Below, in pieces: positions 36,910-49,476 of a stretch of DNA of 64,000 nucleotides. Source of the DNA: Acholoe squamosa (Eukaryota > Annelida > Polychaeta > Phyllodocida > Polynoidae). The DNA is taken from assembly GCA_949317995.1 (NCBI GenBank), contig OX439039.1, forward strand, positions 74,844,002 through 74,908,001, in the 5' to 3' direction. The notes under the pieces are model-generated. The model did no database searches, was not told where the DNA came from, and saw only the letters and a list, made by a program, of their open reading frames with translations. The position numbers were made by a program, and so were the translations under genes. Numbering within the stretch: the first letter of the stretch is position 1; every line of letters starts with the position of its first letter.

Positions 36910-37080
36910 TTCGCTTTTACATGTATATTCATGATACTATTATGCATCCATTAAGTACTGCATTAATGCATCATGTTAATTCTGTTTGATGCACTCTAAA
37001 AGGTCAGCAAAGTGCATTAATGCATCACCTACTGATGGTGCATTGGTGTATCATGAATACTTGATGCATCAAGGATTAAC
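36910..37080. mobile_element. Diverged AT-rich multi-hairpin copy
   Basis: GCATTAATGCATCATGTTAA, TGCATTAATGCATCACCTAC and GGTGCATTGGTGTATCATGA show the family words with C/G pairs largely replaced. Confidence 0.5.
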
Positions 37081-37166
37081 TTCCCTGCGTCATATTCTAA
37101 AAAAAAATGTTCATTTAAGAACCATAACTCATGACACTTTCATTATATTTATATTATATTTATGCA

Positions 37167-37230
37167 GTCAAATACCGATGAGATATAAGTAAGAATCTGT
37201 CAAATATTGATGAGATATAAGTAAGAATCT
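37167..37230. repeat. 32-bp direct duplication
   Basis: GTCAAATANNGATGAGATAT plus AAGTAAGAATCT occurs twice in tandem with two differences. Confidence 0.9.
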
Positions 37231-37428
37231 GACATGGACACACTCTTGATAGATTGCATCTGAACTTTGAGGGTAATTTCCATTCCTCTGTAATTTGAAA
37301 CGAGAGCATAATGATTCAATTACCGAAGAAAACGTTGGAAGCATTCTCTGTAGGAAAAAGAGGTACAGTGAAGATTTAGTAGGACAGTAGTCACTCCCAC
37401 CAATATGTTAGCACACCTGCACGCTATT

Positions 37429-37700
37429 AACCCTTTAAGGGCCATATGGTGCCTCCAGGGTCATCAACCTATGTCGTCATGATGCACCAATGCAGTGCTG
37501 GCGAGTCTGCTCGCCAGCACTGCATTAGTGCATCATGCCGACCCTTCGGGAGTGTATCGATCCCATAGGGTCAGCATGATACATGGATGCAGCCCTGGTG
37601 AGGTACACACACCAGGGCTACACTCATGCATCATCACATCCACCAGATTGTATAAAGCATGATAACATTATTAGGCCCTTAAAGAGCCTTTAAAGGTTTT
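37429..37700. mobile_element. TTAA multi-hairpin element (best-preserved long copy)
   Basis: Starts TTAACCCTTTAAGGGCC and ends GGCCCTTAAAGAGCCTTTAA. Hairpin 1 at 37478-37537 has 27-nt arms (CATGATGCACCAATGCAGTG CTGGCGA) with one mismatch and a 6-nt loop. Hairpin 2 (~37576-37634) uses a different arm, GATGCAGCCCTGGTG. The centre carries GACCCTTCGGGAGTG / CCCATAGGGTC. No coding. Confidence 0.85.
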
Positions 37701-38667
37701 AAGTTTGTAATCCTCCCCAATCACCACATGTAGATAGTTAAAGGGGGAAGAAGGGAACTGGAGGACACAGGTGCGTACTTATATGTAGGAAGGTATACAG
37801 GTGTCTATTTTGTAGCTGTGTGATGGTGGGGCGAACAAGGCAGGTAAAGGGGTGGTCATTATCAAAAAAAAATGTTGGTGTGCTTTGTGGATCTTTGTAT
37901 GAGCAAATGGAAATATTCCATCCCAAGACCTCTATGAGAGGGGTCAACATTTCTTACTCCTCTCTTATCTAATGCAGAGAGCAGTGAAGAGTAAGGTACA
38001 AATAAATTATGAAAATGTATGACTTTTCTTTTTCTCTCACCTCCTTGTAATCTAGAAGGGACAAAATCCTTGTGCACTAGAGGATCTAGACTGGCTTCAG
38101 TCCCTTGCACTTTACTTCACGACAACAGGCAGGGTAGGGAGGATGAAAGGGGGGGGGGTGCTCTCACTCCTTCATTACATCTTCATGAATTCATTATCAC
38201 ATAATCAGAGACTGAAGCCAGTCTATAGAGGATCCAAGGGGAAGGGTCATGCGTCCCCCTAGACCGCCGGAGAATTTGCCTCAGTATGACTCGTAAAAAC
38301 TAGCCGGGGCCCTGCCTGCGCCCCCGCGACCAGAACGTAATGTTCCTAGTTTTATCCCCCTGGACTACCCCCCCCCCCCGTTGTGCCCCCCATCCTTCAA
38401 CTACCACCCATGTTGATACACAATGACCACTCCCCAAAGAAAGTCACAGCAGTCAGTAGTCGATGTCAAATGATGTATGTTCCTGCTGCCCTAGCTGCTG
38501 GTATAAGGCTGAGATCCAATAGATGACCTCCAAATTCAAATAGAAAAGGTCTAACGTTCGGGGCTTGTTTAATTGTGCAGAGACCGTGTCGGGTCGGTTG
38601 GAGGAGGGGGGGGGGAGGAGCCTTGCACCTCTTTGTGTATGTACCCCCAATCCCCTTGCCCCCTTCT

Positions 38668-38915
38668 TAACCCTTTAAAGGCAACATAGTAACTAGATAC
38701 AGTATTCCCATTGGACATCATGTTTTATGAATGTAGCCCTGGCATGTTACTCAGCAGGGCTGCTGTCATGTATCATGCTGACCTTACAGGATTAACATAC
38801 TCCTGGAGAGTTAGCATGATGCTCCAATGTAGTGACGGTGAGCAGAAAAGTCAGCACTGCATTGGTGCATCATGAGGACCGGGGGACCATGTGGCCCCTA
38901 AAATGTTAACCCCAT
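38668..38915. mobile_element. TTAA multi-hairpin element
   Basis: TTAACCCTTTAAAGGCAAC at the left, GGCCCCTAAAATGTTAACCC at the right. Arms AATGTAGCCCTGGCATG and GTCAGCACTGCATTGGTGCA. Confidence 0.75.
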
Positions 38916-40508
38916 CCATCTATCTTATACCCCCCATCACTTCTCCCTCCCCTCCAGCTCTGTGTACATTCTCTCACTTCACACCACCACGACCAATACC
39001 ATCACCACTACCACCACCAACACACATTCTCTACTCAAGAATTCCTCTTCAGTTTTCTCTTTGGATATCATCAATGAAATGTGGGGTATAAAAGATATAT
39101 TCTTCAGAGCAATCGATGGTAATACTTTGAAAATGAAAAACAACATATATTTCCCCAAATACTCATTCAAATTGAGTAAATAACACATTTTAAGAATCAT
39201 TTTGGTAAATTTGATTGACTGCATGCATTGTAGATTTAAGTAAAGTGTTATAGCAGGCAGTGACAAAGGTCTAGTGTAGGTAGAACTTAGTCCACAGGTA
39301 GCAGCCCCCCCCCCCTTACTGTGTCCTCTCCTACCTTTACTGTACCTGCCCTATCTGTGGATACCACTTTAGGCTAATCGTAGCCCCAGGCTCAACTTTC
39401 ACCCCAGTTTTTGTCCTCCACAAGGCGAGCGAGACCAAGTGAATCACAGCTGCTTGGTGAGCATAAAGACACTGAAACTGAAGACAAATAAGTCCTTGGT
39501 GGTCCTGAACATGCAGGCCTTGGGCCCATGGGGCTTGTCCTTTCATCCCCTATCATATCCGATCTAACGTTTACGATCAGTACAACTTGCTATAGCGAGT
39601 TTTATTTTTGACCTGGAATGAGTCTTTATTATGGGACCTATTTTTTCACATTTTTGTCCCTGGAAAAAGAAGCTATGGAATTTGGATTGAGACGAGAGTT
39701 GGAGTAGTATAAAAAGACGGAAGGGGGACTAGCAGGTTGGCCTCTGGGAATTCTGGCTATGTTGACTCTATACCATTAGAGGGATTACAGATATGTGTGA
39801 AAGAAGTGTTCTCAGCTTTCAAAAACCCTCTTCAAATGCCATTCTTTATACTAGCCTCTCCTTGGTCAAATAAAACCTTCACATCGAAAAAAATAAGAGT
39901 TTCTCTGGGAATAAATGATCAAACCATCTAACCATGCATCCAATGAACCTGTGTTTCCCAAATATATATAAAAAAAAATTATTAGGTTCCAAAGATCTGT
40001 AGGTTGCAGTAGATCTACTTGAAACATAAGAAACAATATTTTTCATTGCTTCTTAAATACCTGAATTTCAACTTGTTTAACTGCGACTAAAATCGTGGTC
40101 ATCAATCATTTCGACTAACAAAATACTACTTTGAGTAAACATGATACCTCGCATGAATGATACCAATATGTCACATGAAACACACCTTTTTAGCCTATTA
40201 TTCTGGCAACAGTGAAATTATGCCATAATGGGGAGGCTTTGCGTTGGTCTGCCCCAACTACTCCTGCCAAATTAGGGTTGTTGCGCGATCTCATAAACAC
40301 TGCTATGCTCGCAGAGATGAATGAATGAATGTATACAAAAAAAAAATCCCTTTCACTTGACTATCAATATCTGTTCCAAGGCTAGATCTATAACCAACTC
40401 TGATTTCATTGCCCCACTTATCATGGCGATGGAGTAGCATGGAACCACGTGCGTGATTCACAAGTTGAGCTCTCTAGGAGGCACATTTAGTGGAGCTCAG
40501 TTTAGAAG

Positions 40509-40893
40509 TTAACCCTTTACGGGCCGCCAATGCAGGAGTGCATAATGCCCATTGGTCAGCATAATGCACTGTAGTCTGCATGCTCAGCAGCGCTTCATTA
40601 GGGGTGATGCAACGGTTCCCACACGTCATGGAAAGTCATGAAATGTCATGGTAGTTCTGGACATTTCATCTTGAGTCATGGAAAGTCATAGAAAATGAGA
40701 AAACTGAATATCTATTGCAAACTCCATTTGAGTGCATGGACCATTTTCCCCCACCTCGATTGCAGGAATTTTGTCAGACGTGCAACCCCAATAATGTCCA
40801 AAATTAGTTAAAATGTCATGGAAAATTTCAATTTTTGTCATGGAATTGAGTCTTTGTGGGAACCCTGGTTAACGCATCAGCGGCCCGTTAAGG
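40509..40893. mobile_element. TTAA multi-hairpin element, split by an hAT-like MITE
   Basis: Left TTAACCCTTTACGGGCCGCC, right CGCATCAGCGGCCCGTTAAG. The right half of the hairpin region is replaced or separated by the GGTTCCCACA element. Confidence 0.7.
40611..40867. mobile_element. hAT-like MITE (GGTTCCCACA ends) nested in a TTAA element
   Basis: GGTTCCCACACGTCATGGAA at the left, TGTGGGAACCCTG at the right; the interior has repeated GTCATGGAAAGTC words. The host copy's left part ends near 40610 and its right end (CGCATCAGCGGCCCGTTAAG) resumes at ~40872. Confidence 0.75.
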
Positions 40894-41695
40894 TACTAGT
40901 ATGTGAGGCACATTTAGTGGAGTTCAGCCCGGGAGGCATACATCCAGGAATAATGACTTAATTGTGCCCCTGAATCCGGAACCATTCTGACAATGAAGAA
41001 TGTGGTGGCAGTTTGCTGTCAGCCCCAAACATGTATTTATAATCATAACCTATCACCCACGCCATGTATATATACATGTGGTTTGGACATAGAGGTGTAA
41101 GCTTAAATCTTGTTTTCTTGATTTATAGATGACATTTAGAAGTATGTATGATAGTGTGTATTCATGCACCATCTAATATTTAGATCAAAATCACATTTAA
41201 TAGAAATGGGCAATTCGGTACATACATGTATGACCTATACGTGTACCAACATGCAGTTGCGGTGCAAACATCTAGAAATCAATCTACATTTTCCATTCAT
41301 CACACTTTCAAGTTCAAGTCATGACATGCTGAATTTCTATGACAATGACATGTCATAGAAACGAAAATAAAACAAGAAGCAGAGCTTAGATTCAGTAGAT
41401 TTAACCTCATTTAACCTCATTTGTTGAACCTCATTCACAATTTAAAACCTCCATCTTTTTCCCTCTCTGACTCGACACAATTACACATCATTTGACTCAC
41501 TCAGGTTTTAAATGGAGACAGTACACTCTACGAAGTATTTGTTGAATCAACCTCATAAAGCTGAACAGTGAACCACCGTTATCATATTGCAGAAAGCACT
41601 GTAGTCTCTACAATGAAGCCCCAAATGGCAGTACAGTTAGGCACTGTGGCACGAGGAATTTCCGTGTAAATAATGATGAATCTCTGCAAATTTAA

Positions 41696-41865
41696 CAGTG
41701 GCGGATATAGAGGGGCGCGGGGGTGTGCACCCCCTTTTATCTTACCAGTACTAGTACAGAGTTTAATTTGATGTTTTGGACCCCAAGATTTGCTCAAAAA
41801 TAGGGGGTGCGCCCCCTCCTTTAGGGCCGCGCCCCCTCCTTTTCCAAATCCTGGATCCACCACTG
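41696..41865. mobile_element. hAT-like MITE (CAGTGGCGGAT ends)
   Basis: CAGTGGCGGATATAGAGG ... CTGGATCCACCACTG: 11-bp inverted ends with a G/C-rich interior (GCGCCCCCTCCTTT). The form is typical of the CAGTGGCGGATCC class of hAT-derived repeats in animals. A clean 8-bp duplication is not visible. Confidence 0.7.
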
Positions 41866-42125
41866 ATTTAGGATCAAAAAGTTCACCGTTACTTTGACGA
41901 CATTTTTACAGTGTGACATGACCCTGGGCTTGCATGATGACTACAATTAGATGGACAGAGAAGATATATCATGTGCTGTACAAAGAAGTGACTGAGTGCA
42001 AATGGTGTCATGTAAGTGATCTAGTGTCCTGTGGCATGAGCTGCTCATTGTGACTCGTTGTATTTTCATTCCTATAGTTAACACTTTAAAGAACACACGG
42101 TGCATAAATATGGCTCTAGACCTCT

Positions 42126-42300
42126 AAAATCGACATGGCGACATGGACCTTTTTTGGCTTAGTGAATGGGACATGAACCTTTCTTTGAAATCGACATGGT
42201 GACATGAACTTTTCTTAAAATCGACATGGGGACATGGACTTTTCTTAACATCGACAAGGAGACATGGCCATGTCTTAAAATCGATATGGGACATGGGGAC
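42126..42300. repeat. 30-bp tandem repeat
   Basis: Four to five units of AAATCGACATGGNGACATGG plus ACTTTTCTTA, period 30. The - strand frame is open and reads ILRKVHVPMS repeats because the unit is a multiple of three. Confidence 0.9.
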
Positions 42301-42998
42301 CCCCCCATCAATGGCCCCATTATTGAAAAATGCCCCTTGATTGTCATAATCTACAAATGCCACCCTGCAGTTGGTAACTCGCTAACTAGGGGTACATACA
42401 TATTCTGACCCTGCAGGATTACAACACTCCTCCCTCACTTCCTGGACCCTTAAAATCCTCGGATCGCTAATTAGCCAAGACTTAGGATTTCCAACTACCT
42501 CTAGCTGTCCCATTATATCTCCCACCATGGGGGCAGCTCAAAGAGGAAATAGTCAGTGAGTAAGTGCACTTCAGAAAACATTAACCATTTAAGGGCTGCA
42601 TAGGAATTCCTGTATAATGCTTAGCTAATGCACTCTGCCCTCAGCTACCATAATTCCCTGGTATAACTGTAAAAGCTGCACATACACATACACGGTTATG
42701 CATGGATATAGGCTCACGTTCTGTTCAATTGACGAGTTTTTTTTTTCCTGAACATGACTTGTGCAATATTTGGTGTCACTCTGCCCCATCTACATTTTTG
42801 ATACACTCTATATCTCTTCTTTTTTCATTCTCCTTTATTTTAAGTTTGTGTGCTACTATAGGATAGAACGGTTGGTATCAAACAAAAGGAAAGGGTACAA
42901 AGTCCTCAGCTGTCTCGACACCCACACATACTTATCGGTAAATAAGTGTTAGAGAGAGTGTTGGCAGCTCCTGTGCAGTGTTACCCCGGCTAGTCTGA

Positions 42999-43279
42999 GG
43001 GAGTGATCAACAAGGGGGGGGGGGCTGGTGGGTTTGCGCTCAGACGCGCGAAATTTTTTTTGACCCCCCCCCCACCCCCCGTAAGGGATGAAAATCGCTC
43101 CGCGAACATGCCCTTTTAACCTATAGTAATGCGCGGGGTTTTCCACTGAAAACAGGTGAAATTATTTTTGACCCCCCCATCACAGGGGTTGAAAAAATTC
43201 TGACCCCCCCCAAACCTACCAGCCCCCCTCTGTTGTTAAAAAATGATCACTCCCTTAGGGAGTGATCATTTTTTAGAAC
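42999..43279. mobile_element. Second copy of the GGGAGTGATC MITE plus an abutting inverted end
   Basis: Left GGGAGTGATCAACAAGGGG, right TTAAAAAATGATCACTCCC ending at 43254, then TTA, then directly GGGAGTGATCATTTTTTAG (43258-43276). A further terminus therefore abuts the first in opposite orientation, forming a perfect small palindrome. Confidence 0.8.
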
Positions 43280-43315
43280 ATGGGTAGGGGGGTCTGCTGA
43301 TTGGTACTTTGATGA

Positions 43316-43515
43316 AAGGCAGAGAAAGAGACAGAGAGAGACAGACATACAGAGATGGAGAGAGACAGACAGACAGACAGAGACAGACAGACAGACAGAG
43401 AAAGACAGACAGACAGAGAAAGACAGACAGAGACAGACAGACAGGCAGAGGGGGAGAGAGATACAGTCAGACAGATAGAGACAGAGAGACATAGACATAC
43501 ATACAGAGACAGAGA
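43316..43515. repeat. (ACAG)n/(AG)n compound microsatellite
   Basis: Purine-rich tetranucleotide array of ACAG/AGAG words, ~200 bp, interrupted. The frames across it (RQTDRQ; SVCLSL) are artefacts. Confidence 0.95.
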
Positions 43516-43589
43516 ATTAAGGAGATGCTTTAAGAGAGAAGTAGCAATGGCCTTATTCAGCATCATGAGCATGGCAAGAGTCTTTCTCT

Positions 43590-43912
43590 AACCCTTCAAG
43601 GGTCCCATTAGACTTAAAAGCATTTTCTCCCTTGTATCATGGTATGTTGAAATTTTATCATGAAATAACCAGGTTGATATTTTACCAAGAAATAAAATGT
43701 TCTGCTGTTGAGCCTAGAATCACCAGAGCTGCATTTATGCATCATGCCTAGGAGCATGCCAGCCAATAAAGTTGATAAATCCTGAAGGGTCAGTGCGATG
43801 CACCAAACTGCTACGACTAATATACCAGATCCTCGTTGCTTGATTACATATGCACCAATCTTAGAGAGGATTAACTAATGCGGGCATGATGCACTCCTGC
43901 ATCACCGGCCTT
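43590..43912. mobile_element. TTAA multi-hairpin element, diverged
   Basis: Degenerate left part; GAGCTGCATTTATGCATCAT at 43727-43746 and a right end GATGCACTCCTGCATCACCG then GCCTTTAA identical in layout to its right neighbour. Confidence 0.6.
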
Positions 43913-44155
43913 TAACCATTTAAGGGTCATGATTCACCAATGAAGTGCTGATGAGACTGCTCTCAAGCACTTCATTGACCCTATGGGATCAATGAAGTGC
44001 TGAGCCTATAGGGTTGATACATATATATTCCCAGAGAGTCGGCATTATCCTCCAATGAAGTGCTGGCAAGCAGTCTTGTCAGCACTTCATTGGTGCATCA
44101 TGACGACCAATGGGCATGATGCACTCTTGCATCACCAGCCTTTAAAGGGTTAAAG
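43911..44155. mobile_element. TTAA multi-hairpin element
   Basis: TAACCATTTAAGGGTCATGA at the left, CCAGCCTTTAAAGGGTTAAA at the right. Hairpins with CAATGAAGTGCTGATGAG and CCAATGAAGTGCTGGCAAG arms. It abuts another copy at 43590-43912. Confidence 0.8.
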
Positions 44156-44734
44156 TGTTAGTGAGTGAGTGAGTAATAGATGTTTGACGCCATTTCAACA
44201 GCTGAGGTCATATTCATGGCAAGAACTACATTATACAATTTCACAGAGGAATGTATCAGTGCCAGCGCATATATGTGCACCACACACATCCGAGGGAATA
44301 GGAAAGAGAAGAAATAGACCCTTTTAAGTGGGCTAGGGAACCCCGTTAAAGTGTTAAGCCCTAAGACTAAGAGGATAGCCATGGTAGTGTTCAGAAGAAC
44401 AATGAGCAGTGTCTGTCTGTCTCTGCGGGACCTCATGCAGTACAGTGCCTCTCCCAGAAAAGATATATTGTTTGTTTGCGATTCAGGGCCATTGCTGAGA
44501 AAAAAATCTGTGAGCGAGGTATGGATAGTGTGGAGCTGGGTTTTAACCCTTTCTTCGCTACAAAACACCTCAATATTAAAGTTCCTACGTATACGTTTTC
44601 ATTAGCACCAATTGTATAAAATGTGTTTTAAAAGCGATATCTGACAGTCTGTATTGTTACCACATTGTTGCCCACGTGAAAAAAAACTGTAGGCTGTATA
44701 TTCTCTATGGTATTGTCAATTCCATTGTTTACTG

Positions 44735-44940
44735 TCACCCCTATGGGGGTGCTTATTGCAAGCATGGCGAGTAACTTGCCTCTGCTGCATGGCTGCATCA
44801 TGGCAACCATTTTGGTCTGTATGTATCAAACCGATAGGGTTGGCATAATGCATGAATCCAGAAATGGCGAGTAACTCACTATGATGACCAAATGCCATAG
44901 GGCAGTAAAAACACTACGTAGCTCTGCAGGGGCTAAGCTA
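44735..44940. mobile_element. Diverged multi-hairpin copy
   Basis: GCATGGCGAGTAACTTGCCTC hairpin area followed by GCATAATGCATGAATCCAG and GCGAGTAACTCACTATGATG; termini not clear. Confidence 0.5.
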
Positions 44941-45175
44941 CCACGCATGACCAATGCTTGATCCGAGATGGCGACCTTGTATTTGTCTAAGGAAAGGATT
45001 TCTACTGGCTTACCGACCAGACTCGAGTCATAACTTTGTATTTATTTTGTTGTTTGTGAATAGGATTTTGGATGGGCTTTGCATGGACCAGTAAAATGGC
45101 CCATTTGGGTAGTGTCACACATAACATCACTGACTTTACTTGGGGAACTTTTTTAAGGTCCACCTCTCTCCCTCT

Positions 45176-45179
<4 letters not shown>

Positions 45180-45248
<69 letters not shown>
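45180..45248. repeat. (TC)n microsatellite
   Basis: Pure CT dinucleotide run of ~34 units preceded by a looser pyrimidine tract from ~45161. Confidence 0.98.
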
Positions 45249-45249
<1 letters not shown>

Positions 45250-47309
45250 TGGTCATCTCCCTCTCTGTAGGCTACAGCACTACCCAGCCAGCACGTCCCA
45301 CGTCTGGGCTAGCCCAGAGGCTCAGAGGAATCCCATCTGGGGCTTTTGTGGACATGCTGGCTGGGTAGAGAATTTTTCAATGAATCTAAATCGTTTACAC
45401 TTACAAGCACATAATCATCACATGTAGAAGTGATATATCAGGAACTTTTAATATGACTACATAACTTCTCTATATGACTCTCCTGTCTCTCTCCTCTTAT
45501 TTGTTAATTCTCTTCTTGTTCTTTATCCAGCCCCTCCAGCCCCAAGTTTCTTTCAGCCCCTGTGCATCATATGTTTTAGATGGGAAGACCCCAGTTAGAA
45601 GGCACAACTGCCAACAACAGCACGCCGCAGTGGCTTATGGGATGCTTCCAGCTCACTGAACATGCGCACGCAGCCGACCAGCGTCTCTCCGCCAATACAT
45701 GTTAGACAAACATTAACCCAACTTTTAGTCACATGACCTCAAATGTATTGTTTATTTTTCTCACTTGGAATAAAAAGTAAGGCATATCGGGTAGCGGAGG
45801 GGTGTTTGCTTTTCTCACTTGGCTTCGAGAGGCCGGCAAGCCCAGGTCAAGTCCATGGCATAAGCAAAGGCCCGGAGCTTCTGGAGTTTTTGTTTGAGAG
45901 GCATCCAAGGGTATAGACCTAATACTGTCTTGAGGTTGAAAGTGAGAGTATTCAGAAAATTTATAAGAACAAAGGCAGCATTATGTATCAAAGTAGTCAG
46001 GTCCCTAGGTTTCCAGTGAAGCCATAATCTTGAATATCGGAAGCCACTTCATGAATACACCTCAACATACATTCTCCTTTGACATATTGTTTTAAGAAAT
46101 CACATTGCATATTGAAATCAAATTATATTTTGCAAAGTGGGTGAAGAATCAGAAAACCTATTTCCGTGTGAGTCAAACCTATGGGGGTTTGTCCCACATT
46201 ATTAGGAAGTTATGAAGCCACAGTAGGTACATATACCTTATCTAAACACAAATCACAATATTATAATATACCTTTCAGTGAAGGCCTATAATTACTATTA
46301 ATGAGAAAATTGAAATGGAGGTCTATACTAAGGGGGTGCTACCAATGTACATGTTTGCCATATATTCAATGTGTGAAAGGTCATTTTAGTGGAGGAATAA
46401 TTTACAGGGGAAACATTTGCCGGTCAACAGACGCTGACTGGATCACGTGTGCACGTCGAGGGTGGCCCCCTGTCGGCCGTCTTTGACGTATCGTCACCTG
46501 ATACCTGGACCAGCCACCAGGCGTCACTAGCAGTATGTAGGAAGGTCAATCTCTCCCCTCTCCATGGCCTGTTCTGAACAGGGCCGGAACACCTGGGCAT
46601 GACAGCGCATGAACACCTTCTCTCACAAGTTGTGGAACAATCGCACTAACAAGTTTTGTTGCGCCCCCAGGCGCGGATCCGGGGGGGGGGCGCGGAAAAC
46701 GCCCCCAACTCATCACCCAATTTCTTGGAGTTTGTAAGGTTTTTAGGGGATGGTTGATCATCTCTGTATGCCTTTATACTTCTTCTTCACATCCTCCCTA
46801 TTTTTATACCTTTTATACCAAAAAGTATCTGCAAAGCTGATAATCCTTTTAAGGGGCTTTAGGGGCTGATCCAGATGGGTTGGTCAGGTGGGGGCACAGC
46901 CAGGAAATTTGGTTGATGGGTGGGGTGGGGGGCCTAGACTGGGACCCAGGCTGCATTTCATATAGTTAAAAGTTTTATTATGAGGCCCATTTTCCTGGGG
47001 TATATATGGATTCCATGTATAGATCCCATGTATAGATCAAGAACTATCACAAAAGAAAAAAAGACCAAAACAAGGCAGATATGATGTTATGCCTGCATTG
47101 GGTGTGGTTTCTTTAGTGTAAACCAGTGCTGATGTCATCTTGTTCTAAATAATATGTGCACTGTGAATTATCTGCCAAGGAGCTATTGTTACCAGGCTGC
47201 TTTATCATTGGTGCTGCCCATTTTTATTACTGGATAGGACTATAAATTTCCTGTAGCTTCCAGCGCTATAGATTGCTTATTTTATGTTAGGATGAAGGGA
47301 AGGGAGAAG
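45249..47309. other. No supported gene
   Basis: Unique DNA. Near 46655-46690 lies a GCGCGGATCCGGGG scrap of a hAT-like repeat. Confidence 0.45.
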
Positions 47310-47600
47310 GTTCACCCCCAGTCCCACCATTCCATCTCACCCTGCCCTCACCCCCAGCCCTACCATTCCTTCACCCTCAGTCTCACCCTGCTTTCACCCC
47401 CAGTCTCACCCTGCCCTCATCCCCAGTCCCACCAATCCTCCACACTCAGTCTCACCCTGCCTTCACCCCCAGTCCCACCAATCCATCTACCTCAGTCTCA
47501 CCCTGCCTTCACTCACAGTCTCACCACACAACCACCTTCAGTCTCATCCTCCCCTCTCCTCAAACTGCACCATTATTTCAACCACAATCTCACCCCCACC
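47310..47600. repeat. Pyrimidine-rich minisatellite
   Basis: Recurring CAGTCTCACCCTGCCCTCAC / CAGTCCCACCAATCC modules of ~20-25 bp, C/T-rich on the + strand. The 116-codon frame over it (SLTLPSPPVPP...) is a repeat product, not a gene. Confidence 0.85.
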
Positions 47601-47759
47601 CAAATCCATCCACCCTTAAACCATTCCTACCCTGGAGTTTAAGTCTGAATATCTGATATTGCATATTAAAGGAAACTAGAGATCTACCTCTCACCTGTAA
47701 TAAATGATTTAAGGCAGCCTCTAAATTATCTCTAGAAATGCACCAGAAGGCACCAATTG

Positions 47760-47945
47760 CCCTCTAGAATTTAAAATTTTCCTGGGGGGAGGCATGCCCC
47801 AGACCCCCCTATCATGTCGCTTCGCTTCGCTTGCGAATTCACTGCGCTTCGCCTGTAAAACACCTTCCAGCCCATTCACCTATCTCCAATGGCCAAAATA
47901 TGCGCCCCCCCCCTTTTCTCAAAATCCTCGATCCGACCCTGGCCT
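47760..47945. mobile_element. Degenerate C/G-rich transposon-like repeat
   Basis: Contains GGGGGGAGGCATGCCCCAGA, then CTTCGCTTCGCTTGCG and ends TCCTCGATCCGACCCTGG. Similar phrases (GGGGGGACACCCCCCAGACA; GGCGCGGATCCGGG) occur at 14220 and 46670. Ends not resolved. Confidence 0.5.
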
Positions 47946-48554
47946 CCACTCCAAAAAGTAGTCCACACTTAGTGTGCATGACGTAGTTCCTGCGCATGAC
48001 GTACCGTGCCTGCGTCCCATGTACAGTGGGAAACAGAGTGCGTCAAATCGAGAATCCTATAAGTGGCTACAGGGACCCACCCTATAGTCTCTGTTAAATA
48101 ATTGATCAAGCTTTTGACTCAGATTGCTCTAAATAGGTTTACCCCTCTGTCAAAAGAGAGATGCCACTGACTGATGCTTGATCCGACCAGCGACTAGATC
48201 TAGGCCTACTTTCCTTCTCTTCATCAGAATCATATTCAGCCATCCTTCACTTCCTCGACCCTTTAATTCATAAGATCTCTCATTTAATACCTGAGACAAA
48301 AAATCTACAACTGCCCCTGAGCCTACCCCCGCTACGTGTTCTGTTATTTGTCTTAAATCCTCAGAAAAGTTGCTTCCTCAGACATTTTTTGTCACGAATC
48401 AGATCCAGTCTGGGGCAAGCCAAAGAGAATAGATAAAGGGGAACGGCACAGAGACCAAGGAGGCAGATCTAATGGGATGCAGCTTTGTTGGGTATCTGTA
48501 CAGATGTGAGGTGTTTGACACTGAAAACCCACCGCTATTGGAAACTAGTCATAT

Positions 48555-48635
48555 ATGACGATTTTAGGGTCGTCAGAGGGTTGTCATGCATTTCTGACGA
48601 TCCAAACTCGTCATTCTGACCACCCTGATAGGTCT
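48555..48635. repeat. Second GTCGTCA/TGACGA cluster
   Basis: ATGACGATTTTAGGGTCGTC then TGACGATCCAAACTCGTCAT; same word family as 26625-26825. Confidence 0.65.
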
Positions 48636-48969
48636 ATTAGTGTAGAGTTGATCCATAAGAGGGCCCCACTATCCAAAGGCCAGATTCTTATGATCCGCCC
48701 TAAGATATTTATTGACTAATATCTGCAATGAATTTGGTGCATTGTCAGTTGAGAATAATTGGGGGATGTATCTTTTGATATAACAATGTACCGTAAAGAA
48801 AAAAAATTGCTCGAAGATTATTTACAGTAGAACACTGACATTTCCATTACGCTGCCTCTTTTGTGTTTTGGGATTTTTATAACTCCCTATTGATTGAGTA
48901 CAGTTGTTAAACTACCTATATGCATGTACTGGGGAGAATGCTATTGCTAACCTCACCTAATAATGCACA

Positions 48970-48973
<4 letters not shown>

Positions 48974-49025
<52 letters not shown>
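48974..49025. repeat. (GA)n microsatellite
   Basis: Pure GA run of ~26 units after cacagggt. Confidence 0.98.
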
Positions 49026-49029
<4 letters not shown>

Positions 49030-49476
49030 CCCTAGCTTCTGAATGCCAGTTTTCCCTACACTCAGGATTGTTCCCTACCCTCACTGTGGGATTACTGGGG
49101 TGGGTCTAGGTGTCAAAGAAATATAAAATAAACAAGTTAAAACCTGTCAAATTTAATTTGTTAGTGCTGACTCAGGGTCTTTAGATAACCCAGATTACTC
49201 ATGTAGTTGACCTTGAGATATAGGCCCTGAAATGGTCACCATGAAATCTGATAGGTTTTGCCTTGCTCATGCCATCCTGCTCACTTTGAAAACTATATTT
49301 TCTATGCAATAGGCTCCTCAGAAAATGTCCCCCTCCCCCTCTCCCCGACCGACCTCCATTCCCTTCTCTTTCCTGCTTCTTACTTCTTCTAGCTCATGGA
49401 CGATCCAAGGTATCCCAATCCTAAGTAAATAAACGTCCGCCACTGCGGCTGCCTACAGCGGCACCCCCTCCCAGCT

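Noticed and set aside
43247-43591. [11 protein letters not shown] and DRQTDRQ frames
   Set aside because: Translations of the ACAG microsatellite.
45002-45427. SLSLSLSL and RERERERE frames
   Set aside because: Translations of the (TC)n microsatellite.
47292-47642. 116-codon Pro/Ser-rich frame
   Set aside because: Coincides with a pyrimidine-rich minisatellite; no conserved motif.
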